Under the pieces are notes generated by a model, which saw nothing but the letters and a program-made list of their open reading frames with translations, made no database searches and was not told where the DNA came from. A program made the position numbers and the translations under genes. A DNA stretch of 64,000 nt from Liolophura sinensis (lineage: Eukaryota; Mollusca; Polyplacophora; Chitonida; Chitonidae), in assembly GCF_032854445.1 (NCBI RefSeq), contig NC_088298.1, positions 10,033,504 through 10,097,503 on the forward strand, in the 5' to 3' direction. This document shows, piece by piece, positions 42,601 to 53,169 of this stretch (position 1 is its first letter; each line of letters begins with the position of its first letter).

Positions 42601-43690
42601 ACCAGCCTTTGAAAGTTCAATTAACCAGTTCTCCAACTTGTTTTCCTCTTCCGGGGTTAATACTGGAGCAGGCCCCATCCGTCGCTCCTCTGGAGATCGT
42701 CCTAGTAGCTTGTCCTGCAAGGTAGCCCTGGGCACTTCGAACTGTCGAGAAGCTGAACGCTGGCTACATCCACTTCTAACAGCCGCCTAAAAGGCTTTCT
42801 GCATATTTTGGGCGGCGTATTGCAGTTTCTGAGACATTTCCTGGAATAAAAATAAAACAATTTCGTGTTATAAATAAAATATAGGCCTATATATCGATGC
42901 TCAATTTAAGGCTTCGTTGGAAGGCATTTTGAAAAGTATAATTGCAGAAACAGGCAATAGACATGTGATCATGTGCATGGACATGTGTACACTATCCAAA
43001 ATTAGCAACAACTGTAATAATTATTATTACCGATTTACCTTAAACAAACTCGATCTTTACAGTGGTGGCCGATAACTCAACAACGTGAAGCATTCGCCAC
43101 TTAAGTTATCGGCCACCCCGGCTAAACACTGAAATTCATAATCTAAATCACGTTTACGCTCGTATAATGATAGAAACAATCGTGACATTAGATTTTCAAA
43201 GATGCTGGACTTAAAGTTTTCTGGGCGGTATATATTGAGTTATCGGCCACCCCGGCCGATAACTTATTCTTGCCTTATCTAAAGGCTAGTGTCATGGCCA
43301 CCCATATTTAAGATTTTAACTTGTAACAGCAACTAAAATTACATCGAAGTTTGGAAGACAATGGTTAGAACTAACAGTAAACATACTTACATCAGGTGTA
43401 TTTCCACAAAGATTAAAAATCAAAATGTCCCGCTGGCACACACGTTTTCGTCTGAACAAGGCGGCGTTTGACGGTTTTCACTAAAATCTGAGGTTGATCA
43501 TTTTGGACGACTAGACATGTGCGATGCGTTGTCTGCTTGTCACGAAACGAAAACGAGGCTAAGGGAGAAATTGTTATTTTTAGCTTTCGCTTTCGGAGTA
43601 TGGACTTCGTGCCTTGTTTTCTTATTCTATGAGATTATAGTGGAGGTGGCCGATTACCTAGGGGTGGCCAACAACCGGATAGATTACCCT
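39685..43690 (-). mobile_element. Pogo/Tigger-like DNA transposon (first copy)
   Basis: The long transposase gene is flanked by copies of a GGCCGATAAC motif: CCGGTTATCGGCCACC (about 39697) on the left; GTGGCCGATAACTC (43067), GTTATCGGCCACCCCGG (43104 and 43231), GTGGCCGATTACCTAGG (43647) and GTGGCCAACAACCGG (43664) on the right. The outermost left and right motifs are inverted relative to each other (CCGGTTRTYGGCCAC). The exact ends and a TA target duplication could not be fixed. Confidence 0.6.
40080..42843 (-). pseudogene. Pogo/Tigger transposase with PHD-like C-terminus
   Basis: After the acceptor TTTTATTCCAG (42844) the frame starts MSQKLQYAAQNMQKAF, hits TAG at 42787-42789, then continues AAVRSGCSQRSASRQFEVPR (psq-type HTH) into 665 open codons to 40738. 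The DDE nuclease shows NSDETNF (first Asp), LFIVDGHKTH (second Asp) and HILQPADVTVFRPLK (third Asp). A long acidic Ser/Thr/Gln region follows, then a basic EEEKKRR tail. A one-base shift (about 40745-40772) leads to a Lys-rich segment and CLYCSEVFSLSKPEEQWAQC with CKMWAHESCADI, a PHD-like finger whose last Cys is replaced (FVCELY). Catalytic triad intact; N-terminal stop and late frameshift present. Confidence 0.8.
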
Positions 43691-43698
43691 ACCTTTGG

Positions 43699-44119
43699 GG
43701 TTACAGCCTGTGTGTGAAGGCGACGTGGTACAGGTATTCACCTCCTCTCGCTAGACAGGCGTCGGGTTCGCCGGGTGAACGAGAGAGGGAGAATGGTCCG
43801 TGACCGAGCCCCGAGCCAACCCGTTAGAGTACAGCAACACTGTATAGTCTCTACCAGGTGAGGAGGTGTGAACTCCCTCACAAGGAGGTCCAAGGCTCGT
43901 GGTTCGGGTGGTGAAGGGCATGATCATGGTGAATAGTGGTACTTACAAAGAAATTTTAAAAAAATCCTGCCTGAACATGGTGATGGTGTGTGGTGTGCGT
44001 TGGGACTTGGCCTAGGTGCCTCCTATGGCGTGGTGTGGTAAATCACATATAGACGTAGGATATGGCTATATGATAATTAAGCCAGATCCTGTGGATTCGG
44101 TGTGGTAGACATATCTATG
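43699..44119. repeat. Zinc-finger module, copy B, left part
   Basis: Matches 37717-38122: GGTTACAGCCTGTGTGTGAA, GTCGGGTTCGCCGGGTGAA, CGAGCCAACCCGTTAGAGTA and, at the end, GTAGACATATCTATGTTCTA. The match stops at about 44119, where Gypsy sequence begins; the rest of the module resumes at 47145. Confidence 0.85.
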
Positions 44120-44121
44120 TT

Positions 44122-44690
44122 CTATATATATTCGAAAGATGGTGTGACCGGTGGGTCTGATTCATCATTATCAATGCAGTCGCCTTGAGTAAACATTTGT
44201 GTAAGAAACGTATCTTGTAAGTCCGTTACTGTGTTTTTGCCGTTATCAGAAAATTTGTCTGACATAGACCTCGTTACAGCACAAGAGGGATACAAATCTG
44301 GAATTTCTTTCTCAACAGGATCAACAGTTTGATTTAAACAAGGTTTATCAGTCACAATAGGATTAACCATTACTTTATCACCAGCAAGATCATTGCCAAG
44401 TAGTAGATGAATTCCTTTAAAAGACAAAGTAGACCTAATGCCGACAGTAACAGGACCCGAAACAATATCTGATGACAAGTAAGCTTTGTGAAGAGGCACA
44501 GATTCAAATTCAGCAGAGCTTACACCTCTAATTAATACATTTGATCCAGAATATGACTCATCAGAAAATGGCAAAACATCTTGTAACAATAAAGACTGAG
44601 AACCTCCAGTATCTCTTGATGTTTGTATCACAAGACATGTCACTTTTAAGTGAGACTTTACCGTCACAAATAAATGGCTCAAAACCCTTC
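44122..44690 (-). pseudogene. Gypsy protease (retropepsin) region
   Basis: The minus frame reads RDTGGSQSLLLQDVLP (catalytic DTG) and later IHLLLGNDLAGDKV (the second retropepsin block, ILGxD-like). The frame runs to 44122, where the element is cut off before the reverse transcriptase. The link to gag at about 44640 is frameshifted. Confidence 0.7.
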
Positions 44691-45946
44691 ATAACATTAT
44701 CCTGTGAATTCTGTGTACAATCTACTGGTGGAGTCTTAACATAATCAAATGCATCAACATTGTTCACTATATCAGACTTTTTAGCAGTAACACACAAACC
44801 AGTAGGCTTGAAGCCACCCTCCTGTTCTTGCCTTCTCTTTAAAGCATAACAATTTGATATGACATGGCCTGGCTTCCTACAAAAATTACATGTAACCCTG
44901 CTAAACTGTCTATCAGTAAATGTATGGTCAGACCTTCGTTGAGTAGTGTTCGAATTAACAGGTCTTCTTTGATCACCTGATTTGTCAAAATTTTAAGCCT
45001 GTTTCGGTGGGCCTGAATTTGACTCAAATGAACCGCTGGAAAAGGGTTGAGGCTTTCTAAATGTAGACGGCTTTTTCTGAAATGAGACATGTGTAACAGT
45101 GTAAGTATCACCACCGCTCAAACAATTGTTCCTTCTGCCTAGCAAATTCAATGTAAGTCTGATCTCTTTTCTCCAAATTTCTAAATTTCTGCCGATAGGC
45201 CTCTGGCACAAGCTCATATCTTTTTAAGATAACATCTTTCACAAAATCATAATCTGCAGTCCGTTCTGTTGATAATTCTGTGTATATATCCATAGCTTTG
45301 CCAGTTAACACACTCTGTAAAAGGGTAGTCCAAAAACTTTTTTGGCCATTCTAAATTTTGAGCAATCTTCTCAAACTGTAGAAAATATTTATCTACATCA
45401 GTTTGCTACATCAGTTTCACGAAATTGTGGCACCAATCTTATGTTTCTAGCGACGTCAAATTTTGGAGGCATATCAGAAAAACTTAAGCCAGACCTATCT
45501 CCTTCTCTCTCCAATTCGAACACTCTTTCATTTTCCCTTTCTCTAAACAACCTTTCATTTTCATTCTCCTTAAACAATCTTTCTTTTTCATTTTCACTTT
45601 CCTTAAACAATCTTCCTTTTTCCTTTTCTTTCTCTTTAAACAATCTTTCATCTTCTTTTTCTTTAAACAATCTTTCATTTTCCCTTTCCTTCAGTTCTAA
45701 CTCTTTCAGTCTTATTACAGTGGAATCATCGCCCTCAGGCCTGTACGCATCTAATGCACTTTCATCAAACTCCTGTAATTCTACCAAACACTTAGCAATA
45801 CTAAACTGCATATCTTTCTTATGTAAGGATCTTTTGATATTAAGATTCAGGTACTTGCTTAAAGCATACAAATCATTCTTATTTAACACATCAAAAATAT
45901 CCTGATCTGGCGCTTCCATAAACTCGTCGGGCTTAAAATCCGACAT
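44690..45946 (-). pseudogene. Gypsy gag, SCAN-like, with charged repeat
   Basis: ATG at 45946 gives MSDFKPDEFMEAPDQDIFDV. A repeated charged segment follows (units of NERLFKEKE about nine residues long, 45480-45700), probably a long coiled coil. After a frameshift near 45400, LTGKAMDIYTELS and RQTYRQKFRNL-like helices correspond to the SCAN-like capsid region of Gypsy gags. Beyond another deletion, CNFCRKPGHVISNC (about 44850-44890) is a CX2CX4HX4C zinc knuckle. Frames are broken at least three times. Confidence 0.7.
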
Positions 45947-46044
45947 GATGAATAAAATCTGCTGGCAAAATTTACTACAAAGTCAAAGGCTAGAAAAATG
46001 ACACAACTTACACAAAATCCTTTCAATTCCAATTCAAATTCACT

Positions 46045-46061
46045 TCCCGGACAAGCCACCA
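46045..46061 (-). promoter_or_regulatory. Primer binding site, tRNA-Pro-like
   Basis: The minus strand reads TGGTGGCTTGTCCGGGA, three bases after the LTR end. It matches the familiar tRNA-Pro PBS (TGGGGGCTCGTCCGGGA) at 15 of 17 positions. The true primer tRNA in this organism is not known. Confidence 0.65.
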
Positions 46062-46064
46062 ATT

Positions 46065-46784
46065 TGTTACGACCCAAACTGCCTGTATTATAAAGAGATG
46101 GCTTGTTCCAAATACACGACAGTTTAGCCGCACAAAAAAGTAACCAAAACCAGCAGATTTTATTTTACAACAATTTATTAGCTTAACAAGAACAGATAAT
46201 AAGACTTATACAAATACTAAAGTACTTACGGTGTCAAGTCCAAACGGACGCATATATTCCACAATATATACCACACAGGCATAAATGCTCAGAGGCAAAT
46301 TCACAAGAGGGAAAATCCACAGTATAACTGAGTGTATGACGAAATATACACAAAATTCCACAGACAGGGTCCGTGTGCTGATAAGCACTGTGTATACAAG
46401 AGCACAAATTAAACATACAAGTTCAGACTGAACAAGTGCTCGGTGGAGATAGGATATAACAAAGCCAGAGGCTATAAAGACACCAAGATTCAGCACAAAA
46501 GGCCTACTAAAGTAATACACAGCGAAAGCATCCAACCTCTCAATAATTCTCCGTTCTCTGTTCTCTCTGTTCTCTCTGTTTGACCTGCTTTCATAGGTCT
46601 TATATAGCCTGGTGGAATTGTCCAGAATAAGAAAATTCCTGAACACTTGATGTAAACAAACAGGCACCGAACTGCGCGCATTCTGGAACGCTCTAAGGCA
46701 GAGGCAGGCAGCAGGCGCCGAACTCGGCGTATGTAAACAATGGCAAGCTAAATTTAGAAACTGACGGCAGTCGTGCACATAACA
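46065..46784 (-). mobile_element. Gypsy 5' LTR
   Basis: 720 bases bounded by TGTTATGTGC and GGGTCGTAACA on the minus strand (TG...CA). It contains a TATA box GGCTATATAAGACC at 46606-46593, three GAGAACA units just downstream, and AATAAA signals at about 46178 and 46163. It is directly followed by the PBS. The second LTR is missing, so age cannot be estimated from LTR divergence. Confidence 0.75.
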
Positions 46785-47144
46785 CCGGCGTCGGGAAAGA
46801 CGTGCTTGTGAGCCTGCCAGAAGTCTGGGCTGTTGTCAGGGCGGATGCTACTAATCGCACTCTTTTTCTAGGCTGGCTTTAGGGCAAGTGTTAGTTAGTA
46901 AAAACTGCTGTGTCCTCGGCGTCTGCTGTGAAAGGCGCGCCCCTTACGCAAGCGCTAAGCCGGGCCGGTAGACTCGATGCCAATATAAAGTCCCAACCCA
47001 AGAAAAAATAACATTCACTGGCGAGTGTTATCTCTCTAATCCCCGCCCCCCCCCCCCCCCCCCACCCCCAAACTTTTGAGGTCACGTGCCCGCACTAAAC
47101 GGGGACATCACCGCATGGGGTGGACAGGAAGCTGAGTGATAGAT
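46785..47144. other. Flank between LTR and resumed module, with C run
   Basis: Not recognised. It contains an uninterrupted C run of about 20 at 47046-47067 and an A/G-rich hairpin-like CACTGGCGAGTG near 47016. Confidence 0.4.
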
Positions 47145-47485
47145 GGCAGGCAGGCCGGCCAGCATGTCGGTCCGCCCTAGCGGGACACACTAACCCAGTC
47201 ACTGTACATGTTGCGTATACTACATCATAACACATCATCAGCATACAATTGTTGCCAGCCAAGGCAGGCAGGCAGGTCACTCAGCCCTAGCGGGACACAA
47301 TGACCCAGTCGCCTTGCATACTACATTATCGCCAGCCAGTCGAGCTGACTGGTGGCAGGCAGGCAGGCAGGGCGGATTTTATTCTCCCAAGGCAGAGATG
47401 TCCATACCATGACCGTGTTTAAACTTTTCACGGATAATTTTGCTCTTTCCTGTAATGTTGTGTTAGTATTAAAAAAAGAACTTAC

Positions 47486-47911
47486 GTGACCGTGTTCCCC
47501 GCGTCGATGGACACGCCAGTCCCACAATCGGTAAAAAGACTTCTGACAGTCTTGACAATGCCACACACGCTCTTTGTTTTTTCCCATGCCGCTGATGGTA
47601 GCGCACCAAATTTTCCCGGCGGGAAAACGTCCGGCCACAGGTCAGGCAGGTGAATCTATTTTTCTGGGGTTGATGCGTACCCTGGTGACGCAGCCAGCTA
47701 TTCCGCCGAGTAAAGTTAATGGCACACATCAGGTAGGTAAACGGCTTCTTCTTTTTCCCCCCTCTCCACTTTCACCATCCTCACCACATGCCTCGCGGAC
47801 GCCGTGTTATGTTCGCTGGTGTCGCCGCCAGTTATCCCGCCTGGCAAAACCTCGGCCACACGTCGCACAGGTAAAGGTCTTCTTCTTTTGCGTTTCTTTA
47901 TCTACCTCCAT
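47486..47911 (-). pseudogene. C2H2 zinc-finger exon, copy B
   Basis: ATG at 47911 gives MEVDKETQKKKTFT. Finger 1, CATCGRGFARRDNWRRHQRT, is cut by TAA exactly where its last His is due. Downstream, in the same frame, are YLMCAINFTRRNSWLRHQGTH (first Cys replaced by Tyr), CLTCGRTFSRRENLVRYHQRH (first His replaced by Tyr) and, after a one-base shift, CQDCQKSFYRLWDWRVHRRGEH. It ends at CAC|GTAAGT (47486), the same donor as copy A. Four finger positions against three in copy A. Confidence 0.65.
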
Positions 47912-47989
47912 GGTCACTCTCTCCAGGTGATGTGGTCTGCTACTGCTGCGGACGTCTGTTTACCCTATGCACGCATAGTGATATCACCC

Positions 47990-48145
47990 GTGACCTAACC
48001 ACTTACATAACCATCCGCTCACGCTAATTAGTCCGTACTTACATAACCCCGTTCTCACTCGCTGATTGGTCCGTCAAAACTTACATAACTCCGTTCTCAC
48101 TCGCTGATTGATTCACCCACACTTACATCAATCCATGACGTGACG
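47990..48145 (-). promoter_or_regulatory. CCAAT/TTACATAA repeat array upstream of zinc-finger exon B
   Basis: ACTTACATAACC and TGATTGGTCC/TAATTAGTCC units repeat three to four times at 40-45-base spacing, as in 38985-39125. In the minus-strand gene direction they lie 80-230 bases upstream of the ATG. Confidence 0.4.
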
Positions 48146-48542
48146 GGAAAACCCCGAGACCTAACCACGTACATATGTCACACAGTGACACAGTTGCAGG
48201 GAGTGCCGTCACACCTCAACTCACACCTCGAAACTCACACCTCAATACGACACTAACTGCGTACTCCCTACTACTTCGGTTTTACAGGGTATATCCCATT
48301 ACGCTCAAAAGTGATCAAAGCTACTTTGTACACTCCCAACAGCAGCCAAAATACAGGTGTGTTGGGTGCTAAACTTTCAACTAATAACTAGACAAAACAA
48401 TCTGCAACTTTCTCCCCCAGCATGGAAAATGTCGCCCCGACATGCCATGCCAGAAGCGAGAACATTGTAATATAGGCATCCTGCGACATAGCCTGCAGGT
48501 TCCCACTTTCAATTAGAAACTTAGGGAATGCAGTCTTTTGAG
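48146..48542. other. Spacer, nothing recognised
   Basis: CACACCTCAA/CTCACACCTC short repeats at 48210-48245; otherwise no feature. Confidence 0.4.
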
Positions 48543-49139
48543 TAGGGGAGACTGGGGTGCACTGGGACGGTTTGCACATTTTGACTAAAATATTTGTTAT
48601 AACTAACAGTATAAAAAAAGAAGGATTGATTAATTTCTTGCTACTAACTAACACTTCAAAATAAAACACAATTGTATATATCTGCTTTATTGGTTTTCCA
48701 CATTGTTAGACTTTTTTATTTGTAACAAATTGTCCTACTGCGCCCCATGCTCAGGGTGCTTTGGGACAGGCCATGGGGTACACTGGGACATACAATCAGT
48801 CAACCAATGCTAAATCACAAGGTAGAATTATCCACACCATATGTATGCGCTTTTTATTGAACTCCAGAACAAGGAGGAGTTAAAACAGATATCAAAATAT
48901 CTAACCATACAACATAAATGTTTGATCATTTCCCGCAATGTCTCCATGCAGTATGTAATATTACATCATTGAGTCATTAACCAATGGGATGATTACAAAA
49001 TACTAACGGTCAGAGAAAAAAATTAACACAATATGTCAGTGTTGATCGAATTATTCTAACACTCGATGAAACTTAACTCCAACAACAAACTCAAACATTA
49101 GGTGCCAGAAAGCGATTATAATTCTGCTATCAAGACAAT

Positions 49140-51444
49140 TTAATACGACCTGCAGAAGTCGCTAAATTCATAGTCAAAGACATATTGCTGCGATGTTCTT
49201 TTTGTACCCCCTACAAGGTTTGGAAACGGCAACTTTCTTACTATGTCATCGACATCTACCTCTGCGATATCCTCTTTATCAGGATAACAAAATACAGGTT
49301 GAGATTTGCTTAACATTCTGGACAAGAATTTGATCTCAACAGTATCATCTACATCAGGATCTGTCAGGACAATGCCTACATAATGCCTACAAACTTTCTT
49401 TGTGCCCAACTTGACTAGGACATAATCTTTGGCTTTGATGTTAATCTCATGATTTGAGCTATCGGACAGGTCGGAATCTTCAACGAGATCACTGGTATCA
49501 GCCTCTACTTCACTTTCGCTACTCTCAGGTTTATCCTTTTGTTTGGTCCCTCTCTGACGCCTCCTGTCCCTCTCTGTCGCATCTCTTTCTCTTTTATTTT
49601 TCTCGGGTGTGTCTGTGAGTATTGATGTTCGACACCTTTTTCGATTAGTCTGGATCGGTTTTCGAGGCCCTGCTTTGGAGAACGGTCTGATCTACTCCGG
49701 TGAAAAATGCTGTGTTCCACCCCGATCTCCACTAGTTCCAGCCACTGGTTCAGGAGTTGCTGGATTGGGATGGACTTGCTCTGGCCTTTCTAATGTAGGT
49801 CCAACTGCGGTCTCTCCGTGGTTTGTTTCTTGTCCGTCATCTGTCTAAAAGTAGATAGCAAAACACAGAAGAGATTTAAATGCAGCCGTATTATATTTTT
49901 TGTGTAGCACTATATGGATGGACACCTAAATTATCAAAGAAGATATATCTAATCGAAACATTATGGTTAAGTTACCTGTTCTGCTTGTGGTCTGTTTGTG
50001 ACAAATGATGACATGAAGTCATCGTCACTGAACACATTGCTATCAAAAGGGTAGATGCCCGTAGATTTGAAGCCTGATATAATATTAGCTGGACAAAACG
50101 CTCTCGGGAATGCTTCCCCAAGGAGACCAGCTACAACATAAATTGTCACTGGCTTGCCAGGATTAGACAACATCCAGGAGTTAGATGCAGCATTGTAATA
50201 CTTCTTCAGTGGCCCGTACACTGTTCGGTCTAATGGCTGCAACTTGTGACTGCAGTGGGGCGGAAATGTTAGTAAAGTTATTCCATTTGCCTTGGCTTTG
50301 TCGATGCTTTCGATTGAAATATGGCTTTCGTGGTTATCCATGATGAGCAGCACAGGGTTCTCATTGGAGCACTTTGTGTGTGTGATGAAATGATCCATCC
50401 ATTTGAGGAACCCGTTTTATGAGCCACATCTGCTGTACCAGGTGGGGCATTCAGTAACATATGATCTTTAAAGTTGACTCTTGGGAATACCAAGAATGGG
50501 GGGGACAGAATTTCCCTGTGCATTCATTGCACCTACCATGGTGACAAGTATGCCTCGTTCTGCAGATGCGATTTGTCCAACCTGTTTCAACTTCTTATCT
50601 GCCACAATGTTCGGTGGTTTGTGAACGGTCAACAGACCTGTCTCATCACAGTTATATATCGACATTGGCTGGAAATGGCGTCATTCCGTCACTTTCTCAA
50701 GATTTGCCAAAAAATCCCAAACGTTTTTCCGATTGAAACTGGTAGCTCTGCTGAGGCTTGTTGCTTCGGGCTTGCGTACAGATAATTGTTGGTGGCGAGC
50801 CATAAACCCATAAAACCAGTCGTCACCTGTGAACAGAACAATGAGAAAATACATAAATGGTAGCTGGCGTTTTGAAGTGATTGTAGGCCTATGCACAACC
50901 GTACTATGTAATAACAGATGTAATTATATTTCTGGTCACGAATGCAGCCACAGTGTAGTATGTGTCTAAATGTACTGGTTTACAATCTGAAACTCCTGTC
51001 ATATGTGTGGAATACTCAGCCCCAGAGGACAGAAATCAACCACAAGAAACTATTTTGGCGTACCTGCTCTTTCATTTCTATTCCAGGAGTCGGGGTAGGG
51101 CTTCTTGTTCTTCTTTCTTTGCATATTGGTAAGCCAGCTCTTTAGTTGATGTTATGGTAAGCCCATGACAGTCTTTGGCTGCAGTCAGCAAATACTGTTC
51201 CAGTGCCATCTCTTCTTGTACGTCAAACAAACGTGCATTGTCCCACTTCGGCGTCTTTCGAATATTTTCCAGACCAAACCTCTTAGCCTTATCCACATAT
51301 CTTTGAAGTGTCGATTTTTGGTATGCCCAAGTCATTGGCTGTTTCTCTGATTGATTGGCCATTTTCAACCAGTGTGATCGCCTTTTCCATCAAAGACGCA
51401 TCACTGTTTCCATATTTCTCACGTTTTTTCCTATTGCGCGACAT
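49140..51444 (-). pseudogene. Pogo/jerky-like transposase, three exons, frameshifted
   Basis: ATG 51444: MSRNRKKREKYGNSDASLME and a psq-type HTH (ITLVENGQSIRETANDLGIP), shifted at the A5 run 51315-51319, then TLQRYVDKAKRF. Exon 1 ends A|G at 51064. Exon 2 (50826-49976) has [20 protein letters not shown] (CENP-B-like part), NCDETGL (first Asp), IMDNHESH (second Asp) and KLQPLDRTVYGPLKKYYN (third Asp). It is shifted at the G7 run 50498-50504 and at 50414-50419. Exon 3 (49844-49140) is an acidic then basic tail ending in YVGIVLTDPDVDDTVEIKFL and FDYEFSDFCRSY, with one stop near 49700. Triad intact, but at least four frame breaks. Confidence 0.8.
49845..49975 (-). other. Introns of the pogo-type transposase (second intron; first at 50827-51063)
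   Basis: Intron 2: AACAG|GTAACTTAACC (49975) to CTACTTTTAG|ACAGATGAC (49845), 131 bases, phase 0. Intron 1: GCAG|GTACGCC (51063) to CTGTTCACAG|GTGACGAC (50827), 237 bases, rejoining a Gly codon. Both are GT-AG. Confidence 0.65.
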
Positions 51445-51912
51445 TCTGAAAAATGCAGGACAAGTACAACAGTTTACATAATTATTTTGGTAAACCGGGT
51501 GCAGTGGGACATGTCCCACACTACCCCATAAAAATGTCCCAGTGCACCCCAAGTTCACAAATTTGACAAAAGTTCCATTCAGCCATCTTTGGTCAGTCAT
51601 TTTAAAAACTTGGCTGTAGCATAATCCACTTTAATCCATTAATATCCGATTGCATCCAGAAAACCTAACCTTACATTATCACAGCACAGTACAGAAAAAA
51701 AATAATGCAACAGTAAAAAATTACCTCAGAATCACCATTTTTGCCAATATTTTGCAGAGGATAATTGAATGAGAGTGGTTGTCACAATAGCTGCTGAGAT
51801 ATGGTGGAACTCTTGTATAGATGATGTCATCACGTCTGTACTTCTAAAAATAAACACGGAAAACCCCTTGACCCACTGCACCCAATGTCCCACTGGTCCC
51901 CAGTCTCCCCTA

Positions 51913-52500
51913 CCAATCCTTTCGCTGCACCATATAATTGACTTGCCGAAAGCAATAGTATCAAACTATAACAATCACAATACTTTTACAGATAGAACAT
52001 ACAAGATTGAAGTGACAGTTGCCATCGAAATCCACATGATTTACATATCCCCCCAACTTGAAGTTAGAAGATTTTGCCTATCTTCCAACGAAAAAAAAAC
52101 AGAATTTAGCGAGGTCGTGAACGAGTTGCCTGGAATGCGAAGGCCGATCCAGACCATAACCTAAGCGGACACAACCCTACAGAGGTCGGCGTGCACCAAC
52201 CGACATTCAAGTGTCCAAAAGTACGGGAAAAGGGTTACGCATAAAACGCGCTGCAGAAAATACCAGCAGGCGTAGGAAGATCCACTCTTACCGAGTTTCT
52301 GTACACTCTACCTGTTGGACAGGACTTGCTGGGAATGACATGATAGCAGAGAACACAAAGAAATTAAAGGAGGGGTGTGTCTGTTATACCAGTTTCGTCA
52401 GTAGGTTTGGGTATATCATCACAAAAGTCTATATTTACCGATGGTTGAAAATCTTTTTTTCAGCCACCTATGGTTGCGCTTTGTGTCGGTTTTCGGGTTT
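51913..52500. other. Unassigned flank of the pogo element
   Basis: No convincing gene. Short open frames only. Confidence 0.4.
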
Positions 52501-52529
52501 ATCTTGCTAGCACCTGCATGAGCACTAAG

Positions 52530-52775
52530 GGTGCTGATCACTTGAAACGTCATGGTCACCAGAAGAATTATCATCATCCGCGGGGCCCTTGGAGTGTTCA
52601 TTGTCACTGCTAACATTACCGCTGTCTACATTTACCTTTCCTGTATTCTGGGTGTACAATTCATCATCATCGGAATGGTCACTAGAACCCCTAAGCTGAA
52701 ATCGCTATCATCAGCGTCGACCTCGTTTAAGACCTGTTTCACAGTGAATTGCTTTTGTCTGGTACCTGTAGTCAT
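52530..52775 (-). pseudogene. Possible piggyBac-type transposase N-terminus
   Basis: The minus frame from ATG 52775 reads MTTGTRQKQFTVKQVLNEVD then ADDSDFS. After a one-base shift it continues very acidic (SSDHSDDDELYTQNTGKV, VSSDNEHSKG, DVSSDQHP) to a stop. An F(T)..Q....D.SDF start followed by Asp/Ser-rich sequence resembles piggyBac-derived proteins. No catalytic core follows, so the call is weak. Confidence 0.3.
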
Positions 52776-53169
52776 GGTTAACTGAAAATATAAAAATAAA
52801 ATAGGTAACCACCAGAAAAAGCAACAACTTTGATCAGTAAAACACATGCACTACATCAGCACATATATGACCACAGAGATGCGATGGGACATGTATAACC
52901 CATGAATTTGACCGAAAGCTGACCATATGTTCTATACTACACTATCATGTAAAGAGAGAAAATATAAGCAACTTACTTGAAGATGGCTTTTCTGCTCACT
53001 TTTTGAACGCTTATTCACACTCTGACAAGGATGGGCAGAGACCAGAGGGGATTTCCCACCAAATTCTTTTGGGGAATCACCACTAGGTGGCTCTGTCAGC
53101 TGGACACATACGTGACGTTGGTCTTTAGAGGTAAAAAAAAAAGTGACTGGGGGTGTGCGTTTAATCAGT

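Larger units (their letters stand above)
44120..46784 (-). mobile_element. Gypsy-type LTR element, truncated: LTR, PBS, gag, protease
   Basis: On the minus strand: LTR 46784-46065 (TGTTATG...CGTAACA), primer binding site 46061-46045, gag from 45946, CCHC knuckle near 44890-44850, protease to 44122. Reverse transcriptase, RNase H, integrase and the 3' LTR are absent. The left edge coincides with the break in zinc-finger module copy B. Confidence 0.8.
47145..48145. repeat. Zinc-finger module, copy B, right part
   Basis: Resumes at GGCAGGCAGGCCGGCC and matches 38123-39125: CCCTAGCGGGACACACTAAC, CAGTCGCCTTGCATACTA, a minus-strand C2H2 exon and the CTTACATAAC/TGATTGGTCC array. Confidence 0.85.
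48543..51912 (-). mobile_element. Complete pogo-type transposon with TIRs and TA duplication
   Basis: Left end 48545 reads GGGGAGACTGGGGTGCACTG. The right end (51910, reverse complement) reads GGGGAGACTGGGGACCAGTG. 13 bases are identical and 21 of the first 24 match. TA flanks both ends (48543-48544, 51911-51912), the standard target duplication of Tc1/mariner/pogo elements. Subterminal TGGGACA motifs recur at 48560, 48772, 48790 and, inverted, at 51508-51545 and 51887-51896, possibly transposase binding sites. Length is 3366 bp. The transposase is on the minus strand. Confidence 0.9.

Noticed and set aside
45342-45905. 187-codon plus-strand ORF rich in Ser, Leu, Phe and Asn
   Set aside because: It is the antisense shadow of the charged repeat in gag.
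46206-46778. 190-codon minus-strand ORF
   Set aside because: Lies wholly within the Gypsy LTR, rich in Cys/Leu without motifs; treated as chance.
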